Part shown: in pieces, positions 1-6,716 of the stretch
Numbering within the stretch: position 1 is the stretch's first letter
How the letters are laid out: each line of letters begins with the position of its first letter
Origin: Streptomyces alfalfae
Lineage (GTDB): Bacteria; Actinomycetota; Actinomycetes; Streptomycetales; Streptomycetaceae
Direction of reading: 5' to 3'
NCBI RefSeq assembly: GCF_004127445.1
Contig: NZ_QEXM01000041.1
Coordinates: 186,001-250,000 of the forward strand
DNA length: 64,000 bases
Position numbers and translations under genes: made by a program
Notes under the pieces: generated by a model
What the model was told of the DNA's origin: nothing
The model's input: the letters and a program-made list of their open reading frames with translations, nothing else
The model's database searches: none

Positions 1-450
1 GTCGGCGGCGGTGCGCAGTTCGACGCGTTCGAACCCGCGGTCGCGGAAGAGCCATTCGGCGGTGGCGAGCGCGGCCTCGGAGGCGTAGCCCTCGCCGCGG
101 GCCCAGGGGGCGACGACGTAGCTCAGCTCCGTCGAGCGCACCCGCCAGTCGGTGGCGCGGAGTTGGATGATGCCCACAAGGCGCTGGGTGAGGAACTCGG
201 TGACGGCGAGGACGATGCCGCGGCCCTCGGTGCGCTCGGCGGGGGCGAGGCGGGTGATCCAGGTGCGCGCGTGTTCCTCGGTGTAGGGCTCGGGCACGGA
301 GGTCCAGGCCGTGACGAGTTCGTCGTTCATCATCTCCGCGTACGCGGGGACGTCCGCCTCTTCGAGGGGGCGCAGCACCAGCCGCTCCGTGCTGATGGAG
401 ATGTCGGGGAACACCTGATGTGCGGAGGAGCCCGAGGAGGCTGTTGTCAT
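1..450 (-). CDS. GNAT family N-acetyltransferase, C-terminus cut by window edge
   Basis: Reads leftward from an ATG at 450 and runs off the window edge with no stop, so only the first 150 residues are visible. After a short N-terminal lead come the features of RimJ/RimL-type GNAT enzymes: an STERLVLRPLEEADVPAY-like opening, then a beta-strand/acetyl-CoA loop segment reading APWARGEGYASEAALA (R/Q-x-x-G-x-G/A pattern) at about residues 113-128. Such proteins transfer acetyl from acetyl-CoA to an amine; the substrate cannot be told here. The ATG overlaps the stop of a short upstream ORF (447-545) as ATGA, suggesting translational coupling. It lies downstream of the methionine importer but is separated from it by a strong hairpin at 591-612. 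Confidence 0.8.
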   Translation of the reverse strand, partial: MTTASSGSSAHQVFPDISISTERLVLRPLEEADVPAYAEMMNDELVTAWTSVPEPYTEEHARTWITRLAPAERTEGRGIVLAVTEFLTQRLVGIIQLRATDWRVRSTELSYVVAPWARGEGYASEAALATAEWLFRDRGFERVELRTAAD

Positions 451-545
451 GCGCCGCTCCATAACCGTCTTAGACCTCGAGGACCTTCACCTTCAGGCCT
501 TCCGAAGTGCCCAGCATGCAGCATGCACAGGCGCAGACGCACCAC
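447..545 (-). CDS. Candidate 32-residue ORF coupled to the GNAT gene
   Basis: Too short for routine calling. A strong Shine-Dalgarno (AAGGAGAGG, about 550-559 on the minus strand) sits 5 nt before GTG-GTG at 540-545. The frame runs 32 codons and its TGA overlaps the GNAT ATG as ATGA. The predicted start of the peptide is MVRLRLCMLHAGHF. It contains one TTA codon (bldA-type) plus CTA and AGA near the end, which are rare in this genome. In the +1 frame the same DNA has better GC3 and reads a Cys-rich stretch ending MLGTSEGLKVKVLEV-stop, so which frame is used is uncertain. It could be a leader peptide or simply a translated 5' segment. No family is recognised. Confidence 0.35.
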   Translation of the reverse strand: MVRLRLCMLHAGHFGRPEGEGPRGLRRLWSGA

Positions 546-590
546 GGGGTCCTCTCCTTCGCCGGGAGGGGACCCCGCGGCCGCGGTGCG

Positions 591-612
591 GGCGTCCCGC
601 GCGCGGGACGCC
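591..612. terminator. Perfect GC-rich palindrome after metQ1
   Basis: The 22 bases form an uninterrupted palindrome (GGCGTCCCGCG / CGCGGGACGCC) starting two bases after the metQ1 stop codon. There is no T-run, as is usual for Streptomyces terminators. Its position suggests it ends the met operon transcript or protects its 3' end. Confidence 0.6.
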
Positions 613-614
613 GT

Positions 615-1436
615 TCAGCGCCCCGCGACGGGCAGGACGGAACCCTGGTACTCGTCCTCGATGAACTTCTCCACCTCGGGCGACGTCAGGAGTTCCGCCA
701 GCTTCGCGATCCGCGGATCGTCCTGCTCGCCCTTCTTGGCCGCGAGGACGTTGTTGTAGGGATTGCCCTTCGGGGACTCCAGGAGGATGGCGTCCTTCTT
801 GGGGCTGAGCCCGGCGTCCAGCGCGTAGTTGTTGTTGATGACCGCCGCGTCGAGGTCGTCGAGCGAGCGCGGGAGCTGCGCCGGGTCGAGCGGCTTGATG
901 TCCAGCTTCTTCGGGTTGGACGTGATGTCCCCGGGCGTGGCGGCGCCGCCGACGCCCTTCTTGAGCCCGATGACGCCCCGGGAGGCGAGGAGCTGGAGCG
1001 CGCGGCCCTCGTTGGTCGTGTCGTTGGGGACGGCCACGGTCGCGCCGGGGCGGAGCGCCCGCACGTCCTTGGTCTTCTTCGCGTACACGCCCATGGGCGG
1101 CAGGTACACCTCGGTCACCGGGACCAGGTCCGTCTTCTTGGACGCGTTGAAGTCCTCGAGGTACGGGGTGTGCTGGTACAGGTTGGCGTCGAGGGAGCCC
1201 TCCTGGAGCGCGGTGTTCGGCGTGACGTAGTCCGTGAACTCCGTGATCCGCAGGTCGAGGCCCGCCTTCTCGGCGAGGTTGTCCTTGATGTACGCGAGGA
1301 CCTCGCCGGCCGGGGTCGGGGTGGCCCCGACGACGAGCGTGTCGCCCGAGCCGCCGCCCGTGTCCGCGCCGCACGCGGTGAGCCCCAGCGTGAGGGCGAG
1401 GGACCCGGCCGCGGCGGCGATGAGGGACGTACGCAT
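615..1436 (-). CDS. metQ: MetQ/NlpA-family lipoprotein (second copy), methionine ABC importer
   Basis: Predicted 273-residue substrate-binding lipoprotein of the MetNIQ importer. The N-terminus is a classic lipoprotein signal (MRTSLIAAAAGSLALTLGL) with lipobox L-T-A-C and acylated Cys22. The NlpA/MetQ fold follows: TPTPAGEVL, ITEFTDYVTPNTAL, YQHTPYLEDF, VAVPNDTTNEGRALQLL and INNNYALDAG are all family hallmarks. It would bind methionine outside the membrane and deliver it to MetI. It lies only 2 nt downstream of a paralogue (metQ2) that shares the same hallmarks, so this importer has two tandem binding proteins. One may differ in substrate (for example D-Met or Met sulfoxide), but this is inference. 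Confidence 0.9.
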   Translation of the reverse strand: MRTSLIAAAAGSLALTLGLTACGADTGGGSGDTLVVGATPTPAGEVLAYIKDNLAEKAGLDLRITEFTDYVTPNTALQEGSLDANLYQHTPYLEDFNASKKTDLVPVTEVYLPPMGVYAKKTKDVRALRPGATVAVPNDTTNEGRALQLLASRGVIGLKKGVGGAATPGDITSNPKKLDIKPLDPAQLPRSLDDLDAAVINNNYALDAGLSPKKDAILLESPKGNPYNNVLAAKKGEQDDPRIAKLAELLTSPEVEKFIEDEYQGSVLPVAGR

Positions 1437-1438
1437 GG

Positions 1439-2275
1439 TCAGAACGCCGCGACGACGGCGCCGTCGTACTTGTCCTCGATGAACTTCTTGACCTCGGGCG
1501 AGGTGAGGAGCTTGGCGAGCTTCTTCACGCGCGGGTCGTCCTCGTCGCCCTTCTTGACGGCGAGGAAGTTGCCGTAGGGGTTGCCCTTGGCCTTCTCGGC
1601 GACGATGGCGTCCTTGGCGGGGCTGAGGGCGGGCTTCGCCTCCAGGGCGTAGTTGCCGTTGATCACCGCGGCGTCGACGTCACCCAGGCTGCGGGGCAGC
1701 GTGGGGGCCTCCAGCTCCTTGAACTTCAGGTTCTTGGGGTTCTTCGCGATGTCCTTGGGGGTCGCCTCGTAGCCGACGCCCTTCTTGAGCTCGATGAGGC
1801 CGTTGTCCGCGAGGAGCTTGAGCGCGCGCGCCTCGTTGGTGGTGTCGTTCGGGACGGCGACGGTGGAGCCGTTCTTCAGGTCGCCGAGCTTCTTGAGGCT
1901 CTTGGAGTACACACCGAGCGGCTCCAGGTGAACCGTGGCTCCCGCGACGGGCACGATGTCCGTGCCGTTCTTCTTGTTGAAGTCGTCCAGGTACGGCTTG
2001 TGCTGGAAGTAGTTGGCGAAGACCTCGCCCTGCTGGACGGCGGTGTTCGGGGTGACGTAGTCCGTGAACTCCTTGACCTCGAGGTCGAGGCCCGCCTTCT
2101 TGGCGAGGTTCTTCTGGACGTACGACAGGATCTCGCCCTGCGGCGTCGGGGTGGCGGCGACGATGAGCGGGCCGTCCTTGTCGGCGGCGCCCTTGTCGGA
2201 GCCGCAGGCGGTGAGCCCGAGGGTGAGGGCTCCGGCGGCGAGGACAGCGGTGGTGATCTTGGCGGTGTTACGCAC
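1439..2275 (-). CDS. metQ: MetQ/NlpA-family lipoprotein (first copy), methionine ABC importer
   Basis: Predicted 278 residues from a GTG at 2275. The open frame continues upstream, but this start is preceded by a GGAGAAAGG-like site and gives a proper lipoprotein signal MRNTAKITTAVLAAGALTLG with lipobox L-T-A-C (Cys24). Family hallmarks: TPTPQGEILSYV, VKEFTDYVTPNTAV, FQHKPYLDDF, VAVPNDTTNEARALKLL and NGNYALEA. It is the first binding-protein gene after metI (gap about 70 nt), and a second MetQ gene follows after 2 nt. It is probably the main methionine receptor of the MetNI transporter. It is Lys-rich compared with its paralogue. Confidence 0.9.
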   Translation of the reverse strand: MRNTAKITTAVLAAGALTLGLTACGSDKGAADKDGPLIVAATPTPQGEILSYVQKNLAKKAGLDLEVKEFTDYVTPNTAVQQGEVFANYFQHKPYLDDFNKKNGTDIVPVAGATVHLEPLGVYSKSLKKLGDLKNGSTVAVPNDTTNEARALKLLADNGLIELKKGVGYEATPKDIAKNPKNLKFKELEAPTLPRSLGDVDAAVINGNYALEAKPALSPAKDAIVAEKAKGNPYGNFLAVKKGDEDDPRVKKLAKLLTSPEVKKFIEDKYDGAVVAAF

Positions 2276-2346
2276 GAAAAGTGCCTTTCTCCATGGGTGG
2301 TGCGGCCCCGCCGGGTGGGCGGGGAAGACTGCGGGGTCGCCCCCGG

Positions 2347-3093
2347 TCAGCCGGTCTTGGTGGGCGTCTCGGCGGTGGCGGTGCCGGGCAGCGCGCCGCG
2401 CAGCGGCCGGAAGAGCAGCAGCGGGGCCGAGCCGCCGCCGCGCTTGTGCAGCCTGCGGGCGGTGTAGTCGCCGACGAACTGGATGATCGAGATGACCACG
2501 GCGAGGATCGCCACCGTGATCCACATCAGCTCGGTCTCGAAGCGCTGGTAGCCGTAGCGCAGCGCGAGGTCGCCGAGGCCGCCGCCGCCGACCGTGCCCG
2601 CCATCGCGGAGTAGCCGATGAGGGCGACGATCGTGGTGGTGGCGCCGGAGATCAGCGAGGGCAGCGACTCGGGGACGAGGACCTTGCGCACGACGGTCCA
2701 GGTGGAGCCGCCCATCGACTGCACGGCCTCGACGAGACCGCCGTCGACCTCACGGATCGAGGTCTCCACCAGGCGCGCGAAGAACGGGATGGCGCCGACG
2801 GCCAGCGGCACGAGGGCGGCCTCGCGGCCGATGGTGGTGCCGGTGATCCAGCGGGTGAAGCCCATGAGAGCCACCATCAGGATGATGAAGGGCATCGAGC
2901 GGGCGATGTTCACGACCTGCCCGATGACCTTGTTGAGCACGGCGTTCTGGAGGAGCGCGCCGCGCTCGGTGAGGACGAGCAGGACGCCCAGCGGCAGTCC
3001 GGCGACGACGGCGATGAGCGTCGACCAGCCCACCATGTAGAGGGTGTCCCAACAGGCCTGCTCCAGCAGGGGCTGCATCTCCGACCAGGTCAT
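2347..3093 (-). CDS. metI: Methionine ABC transporter permease MetI
   Basis: Predicted 248-residue integral membrane protein with about five or six hydrophobic segments. The BPD-transp-1 permease motif near residues 150-185 (PESLPSLISGATTTIVALIG) forms the EAA-type loop that docks on MetN. MetI family length is about 220 residues, and here the extra residues form a charged C-terminal tail (GDYTARRLHKRGGG onward). The ATG overlaps the metN stop as ATGA, so translation is coupled. Together with MetN and the lipoproteins it forms a D/L-methionine importer in the cytoplasmic membrane. Confidence 0.93.
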   Translation of the reverse strand: MTWSEMQPLLEQACWDTLYMVGWSTLIAVVAGLPLGVLLVLTERGALLQNAVLNKVIGQVVNIARSMPFIILMVALMGFTRWITGTTIGREAALVPLAVGAIPFFARLVETSIREVDGGLVEAVQSMGGSTWTVVRKVLVPESLPSLISGATTTIVALIGYSAMAGTVGGGGLGDLALRYGYQRFETELMWITVAILAVVISIIQFVGDYTARRLHKRGGGSAPLLLFRPLRGALPGTATAETPTKTG

Positions 3094-4163
3094 TTGGCAC
3101 CTTCCTTGACCAGCTGCGGCTCGCTCTCCGGCGTCGGCGCGGGGTCCTCGCCCGCGATGTCGACCTGGAGGCCCTGCTCGCGCAGGAAGCCGATGGGCAC
3201 GACGTTGTCCTCGAAGCGGCCGGGCAGCTCGATGCGCATCCGGCCGACCTGCTTGCCCGCGACGGTGTCCATCGCGGCGCCCAGGATCGAGATGTCGATG
3301 TTGTACGTGCGGGAGAGCTGGGAGATGACGGGCCGGGTGGCGGCCTCGCCGAGGAACGTCACGTCGACGACGGTGCGGTCGTCGCCCGTGGTGTCGCCGC
3401 TGACCGGGAAGAGCGCGGCGGCCAGCTCGGAGCCGGGCGTCGCGAGCAGTTCGCTGACGGTGCCGGACTCGACGATCCGCCCGCTCTCCATGAGGGCGGC
3501 GGAGTCGCAGACGCTCTTGACGACGTCCATCTCGTGGGTGATGAGCAGGACGGTCAGGCCGAGCTGCTGGTTGAGGTCGCGCAGGAGCTGGAGGATGGAG
3601 CGGGTGGTCTCCGGGTCGAGGGCGCTGGTGGCCTCGTCGGAGAGCAGCACCTTGGGGTCGCCGGCGAGCGCGCGGGCGATGCCGACGCGCTGCTTCTGGC
3701 CGCCGGAGAGCTGCGCCGGGTAGGACCGGGCCTTGTCGGCGAGGCCGACCAGGTCGAGCAGTTCGAGGGCCTTGCGGGAGCGTGCCTGGCCGGAGAGGCC
3801 GAGGATTTCGAGCGGCAGCTCGACGTTGTCCTGCACGGTGCGCGAGGACAGCAGGTTGAAGTGCTGGAAGACCATGCCGATGCGGCTGCGGGCCTCGCGC
3901 AGCTCCTTGCCCGCGCGCGGGCCGCGGCCGGCGAGGGCGGTGAGGTCCTGACCGGCGACGGTCACGGTGCCGGAGGTGGGGCGCTCCAGGAGGTTGACGC
4001 AGCGGATCAGGGAGGATTTGCCGGCGCCTGACTGGCCGATGACGCCGTACACCTCACCCTCGCGGACGTGCAGGTCGACTCCGTCGAGAGCGGTTACTTC
4101 ACGACCGCGTGAGCGGTAGACCTTGGTGAGGCCGGAAGTGGTGATCACAGGGGATTCCGTCAC
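3090..4163 (-). CDS. metN: Methionine ABC transporter ATP-binding protein MetN
   Basis: Energises methionine import with MetI. Walker A GQSGAGKSS, Q-loop FQHFNLL, signature LSGGQKQRVGIARAL, Walker B VLLSDEATSALD and H-loop ITHEMD are all intact. After the ABC domain, from about residue 270, comes the C-terminal NIL (ACT-like) regulatory domain (VVDVTFLGEAATRPVIS..NIDISILGA). In E. coli this domain binds methionine and gives trans-inhibition. The frame is open up to a GTG at 4196. I prefer the GTG at 4163 (VTESPVITTSGL) or 4148 (VITTSGL), because the domain begins at ITTSGLTKVY; the start is not certain. The 5' region holds a Met/Cys-rich leader ORF about 210 nt upstream. Confidence 0.93.
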   Translation of the reverse strand: MTESPVITTSGLTKVYRSRGREVTALDGVDLHVREGEVYGVIGQSGAGKSSLIRCVNLLERPTSGTVTVAGQDLTALAGRGPRAGKELREARSRIGMVFQHFNLLSSRTVQDNVELPLEILGLSGQARSRKALELLDLVGLADKARSYPAQLSGGQKQRVGIARALAGDPKVLLSDEATSALDPETTRSILQLLRDLNQQLGLTVLLITHEMDVVKSVCDSAALMESGRIVESGTVSELLATPGSELAAALFPVSGDTTGDDRTVVDVTFLGEAATRPVISQLSRTYNIDISILGAAMDTVAGKQVGRMRIELPGRFEDNVVPIGFLREQGLQVDIAGEDPAPTPESEPQLVKEGAK

Positions 4164-4372
4164 TGTCGAGTGCGCGGCGCGGATGTGGCCGGGCACGGGG
4201 CATTCGTTCGGAACGCGGCACGGTTCTCGCGGTGGCGAGGTGAACCGGAGGACGTGTGCGCGGGGCGGGCTCGCTTCCTGCGTCGGTACGGCTTACATCG
4301 CGTACGTCGTGCAGGGGCGCGGCACAGCGGCTTCGCTTCGGGGCGCGAGGCTCAGAGGTGGTGCGGGGGCCC

Positions 4373-4459
4373 TCAGAAGGCGCACATTCGACACATACAA
4401 CGAGCACCGGGCGTCGTCATCGCCTCGGTCGCAAGGGTGCGGCTGCTCGTCGTGGTCAT
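4373..4459 (-). CDS. Candidate Met/Cys-rich leader peptide upstream of metN
   Basis: A 28-codon ORF from ATG at 4459, or 15 codons from the internal ATG at codon 14, ending in TGA at 4373. Its C-terminus reads R-C-M-C-R-M-C-A-F-stop: three Cys and two Met in the last eight residues. It is about 210 nt upstream of metN on the same strand. Cys is rare in Streptomyces proteins, and a run of codons for sulfur amino acids before a methionine importer is the pattern expected of a ribosome-mediated attenuator or uORF. I see GAGG just before the second ATG (spacing short) and no strong SD before the first. Function is inferred. Confidence 0.45.
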   Translation of the reverse strand: MTTTSSRTLATEAMTTPGARCMCRMCAF

Positions 4460-4727
4460 GGGCCAAGTAAAACACGCGTGAGAGGCCGGGCCGCCACCGC
4501 TGTCCGGAATGCGGACAGGCGTGGGACGGGCGCGGACGACCGGTGCGGGCGGTCCGTCCGGCGGGCGCGATCCCCGCCCGGTCCGCCGTGGCCTGCGCCG
4601 ATGCGGCGGAGAGGGCCCCGGACGGCCTCGTCCGCCGGCGGCTCGGGGCGTGGCGCGTTGTGGTCAACGCCACGGTCGGCCCGCCGGGGACCCCGGGGGC
4701 ACGCGCATCGGGTCAAAGGGGCCGTAA

Positions 4728-4733
4728 TAAAGT
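4728..4733 (+). promoter_or_regulatory. Leaderless-type -10 element before 4741
   Basis: TAAAGT (TAnnnT) ends 7 nt before the ATG at 4741, and no Shine-Dalgarno is present. This is the spacing expected when transcription starts at the A of the start codon. Confidence 0.4.
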
Positions 4734-4740
4734 CACGGGC

Positions 4741-5100
4741 ATGCTTGACGCCCTGACGATCGCGACCGCGGTGGCCGCGCTCGCCCTCGCCGCCTGGTGC
4801 GGTTTCGCCGCCTACCGCGACCAGCCGACCAAGGACTGGCACTTCATCGGCATGGGCGTGGTGACCGTTCTCGCCCTGGCGCAGCTGATCGTGGGCATCG
4901 TCCGGCTGGCTCGCGGGGAGGACCCGGAGCAGGGCGCGACGATCTTCGTGGCGTATCTGCTCGGCTCCTTCGCCTGCGTCCCCGCCGCGGGTTTCATGTC
5001 CCTGGCCGAGCGCACCCGCTGGGGCTCGGCGACGGTCGCCGCGGGCGGCGTGGTCCTCGCCGTGCTCGAAGTGCGGCTCTACGACATCTGGGGTGGCTGA
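4741..5100 (+). CDS. Small integral membrane protein, unknown function
   Basis: Predicted 119 residues with four hydrophobic segments (MLDALTIATAVAALALAAWCG; FIGMGVVTVLALAQLIVGIV; a stretch around TIFVAYLLGSFACVPAAGF; ATVAAGGVVLAVLEV). It is conserved in Streptomyces as a small membrane protein, as far as I recall. The ATG is chosen because the protein begins directly with a membrane segment and a -10-like TAAAGT lies 7 nt upstream. The stop is 1 nt from the next ATG, so it forms a two-gene unit with a second membrane protein. No catalytic motif is visible. Confidence 0.75.
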   Translation: MLDALTIATAVAALALAAWCGFAAYRDQPTKDWHFIGMGVVTVLALAQLIVGIVRLARGEDPEQGATIFVAYLLGSFACVPAAGFMSLAERTRWGSATVAAGGVVLAVLEVRLYDIWGG

Positions 5101-5101
5101 G

Positions 5102-5545
5102 ATGACCGTGACCGAGCCCGAGGAGAACGAGGCGCCCGCGGGCCGCGGGCAGAAGCTGATCACCGGCCCCGGCATCCTGCTGGTCTGGCTGTACGGCGTG
5201 ATGGTCGTCGGCGCGGTGTCGCGCTCCGCCGTGCAGATCTCCACGGACTTCGGCAAGGCCCCGCTGGCGTACTCGCTCTCCGCGCTCGCGGGCCTCGTCT
5301 ACGGCTTCATCACGTACTCGCTGGTGCGTGGCGGGGACACGGCCCGCAGGGCGGCGCTGGTGTGCTGCGCCGCCGAGCTGGTCGGCGTGCTGGGCGTCGG
5401 CGCCTGGACCCTCGCGGAGCCCTCCGCGTTCCCCGACGCCACGGTCTGGTCGGACTTCGGGATGGGGTACCTGTTCATCCCGGTGATCCTGCCGGTGACG
5501 GCGATCTTCTGGCTGCGGAGGGCCCGCCGGACCGCGCCCCGGTAG
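5102..5545 (+). CDS. Small integral membrane protein, partner of the preceding gene
   Basis: Predicted 147 residues. A short acidic cytoplasmic N-terminus (TEPEENEAPAGRGQ) is followed by four hydrophobic segments: GPGILLVWLYGVMVVGAVS, YSLSALAGLVYGFITYSLV, AALVCCAAELVGVLGVGAW and LFIPVILPVTAIFWLRRA. A GTG at 5093 overlapping the previous gene is an alternative start. It is adjacent to and co-directional with the membrane protein at 4741, suggesting the two act together. No enzymatic motif is seen and the function is unknown. Confidence 0.75.
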   Translation: MTVTEPEENEAPAGRGQKLITGPGILLVWLYGVMVVGAVSRSAVQISTDFGKAPLAYSLSALAGLVYGFITYSLVRGGDTARRAALVCCAAELVGVLGVGAWTLAEPSAFPDATVWSDFGMGYLFIPVILPVTAIFWLRRARRTAPR

Positions 5546-5572
5546 GGACGCGGGGACACCGGCGGCGGAGCG

Positions 5573-6076
5573 CTAGGCGCTGGTCACGAAGGCGTCGGCC
5601 GGGATGTCCTTGGCGAGCGTGATCCGGGTGAGCCGCTCGTTCACGTACTGCGTGCCCACGGGGGCGTATCCGTGCTTCCGGTAGAGCTGGAGGTTCTGCT
5701 CGCTGCGGTGGCCCGACAGGAGCTGGAAGCACTTCGCGGCGCCCGCGGCGCCGAGGCGCCGCTCGACCGCGTCGAGGAGCCGCCCGCCGAGACCGTGCCG
5801 CTGCATGCGCGGGTGGACGATGAGCTTTCCGATACGGGCCGTGCCGTCCGCGTCGACCGTGCCGCGCACGGAGGCCACCACCTCGTCGCCGAGGCGCGCC
5901 ACGAGCACCGTCCCCGAGGTCAGCTCGGCCTTGATGGAGTCGAGGGTCTGGGTCAGCGGCTCGATCGAGTAGTCGCCGTAGAGCTCCGCCTCGCTCTGGT
6001 AGCAGAGGTACTGCAGTTTGAGGATCTGTTCGGCGTCCGCTTCGGCCGCCTCCGAGATGGTCACGCTCATGCCCAT
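5573..6076 (-). CDS. GNAT family N-acetyltransferase
   Basis: Predicted 167-residue single-domain GNAT protein. The acetyl-CoA-binding motif A is clear: IGKLIVHPRMQRHGLGGRLL (R-x-x-G-x-G) at about residues 88-107, followed by the C-terminal LYRKHGYAPVG motif B segment. The start at 6076 (MGMSV) is supported by GGGAGG nine nt upstream. An ATG two codons in (6070) is also possible. It lies 40 nt downstream of the sigma-like gene at 6117 and may be co-transcribed with it. Substrate unknown. Confidence 0.85.
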   Translation of the reverse strand: MGMSVTISEAAEADAEQILKLQYLCYQSEAELYGDYSIEPLTQTLDSIKAELTSGTVLVARLGDEVVASVRGTVDADGTARIGKLIVHPRMQRHGLGGRLLDAVERRLGAAGAAKCFQLLSGHRSEQNLQLYRKHGYAPVGTQYVNERLTRITLAKDIPADAFVTSA

Positions 6077-6116
6077 GTGTGCATGCCTCCCGCTCACCTG
6101 CTCCACCGGTTGTCCC

Positions 6117-6641
6117 TCACTCCCTTCCCCACGGGCCGGGAGACGCAACCTCTGCCGCGAGCATTCTGCGCAGGCATCCCAGGCAGCGGGAACGTTCCGG
6201 CCCCAGACTCCCCTGTGACATTCCCAACGCTCCTGCGATTTCCCGGTAGGTGAGGTCCCTGGGGGACAGGAGCGCGGCCATGAGGCGGGGGCAGCGGCCG
6301 GGCAGTCTGCGGACCGCCGCGTGCAGGGCGGCGCGCCGGTCGGCCCCCAGGACGCGGTCCTCGGGGCCGCGCCGGTGGTCGTCGGCGGGCTCCGCCGCGT
6401 AGGCGGTCTCCCGTCCGGCGGTACGGCGGCTGCGGCGCGCCTCGGCCCGGACCGTGCCGCGCAGCCACAGGGCCGGGTCGGCGGGCGGCCCCTCGGCCGC
6501 CAGGCGCTCCAGGAGCCGCAGCCACACCGTCTGCTCCAGGTCGCCGGGGTCGGCGCCGGGGCCGAGGGTCTCGGCGGACGCCTCGGCGGCGAGCAGCGGC
6601 CGCAGGGCGAGGATGAGCGTGGGCAGGGCCTCGTACGTCAT
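6117..6641 (-). CDS. Sigma-70-family (ECF-like) RNA polymerase sigma factor
   Basis: Predicted 174 residues. An N-terminal region-2-like segment (residues 30-45, ADPGDLEQTVWLRLLE) is separated by a charged linker from a region-4-like helix-turn-helix near residues 125-160 (RDLTYREIAGALGMSQGSLG followed by Arg/Cys-rich recognition-helix residues). The pattern matches divergent sigma-70-like regulators of Streptomyces that lack an adjacent anti-sigma gene, and none is visible here. It sits between the GDPD gene (75 nt upstream) and a GNAT gene, all leftward, so the three may form a transcription unit. Target promoters are unknown. Confidence 0.7.
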   Translation of the reverse strand: MTYEALPTLILALRPLLAAEASAETLGPGADPGDLEQTVWLRLLERLAAEGPPADPALWLRGTVRAEARRSRRTAGRETAYAAEPADDHRRGPEDRVLGADRRAALHAAVRRLPGRCPRLMAALLSPRDLTYREIAGALGMSQGSLGPERSRCLGCLRRMLAAEVASPGPWGRE

Positions 6642-6716
6642 GCACGGCGGGACGCGCCGCTCCCGGACGGAGGTTTCCGGGGCGGCGTTTCCTCACCCCG
6701 ACCGGGGTGCGGACGG

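Larger units (their letters stand above)
4164..4740. other. Intergenic region between metN and the membrane protein at 4741
   Basis: About 580 bases without a long gene. It carries the metN leader (candidate leader ORF at 4373-4459, and a GC-rich segment at about 4330-4385 that could fold), the divergent metN promoter, and on the plus strand the likely promoter of the gene at 4741. I could not fit a SAM-I, SAM-II or SAM-IV riboswitch core to it by eye. Confidence 0.5.

Noticed and set aside
4164..4740. SAM riboswitch before metN
   Set aside because: I could not align SAM-I, SAM-II or SAM-IV conserved cores to the region; the Met/Cys-rich ORF is the better explanation.
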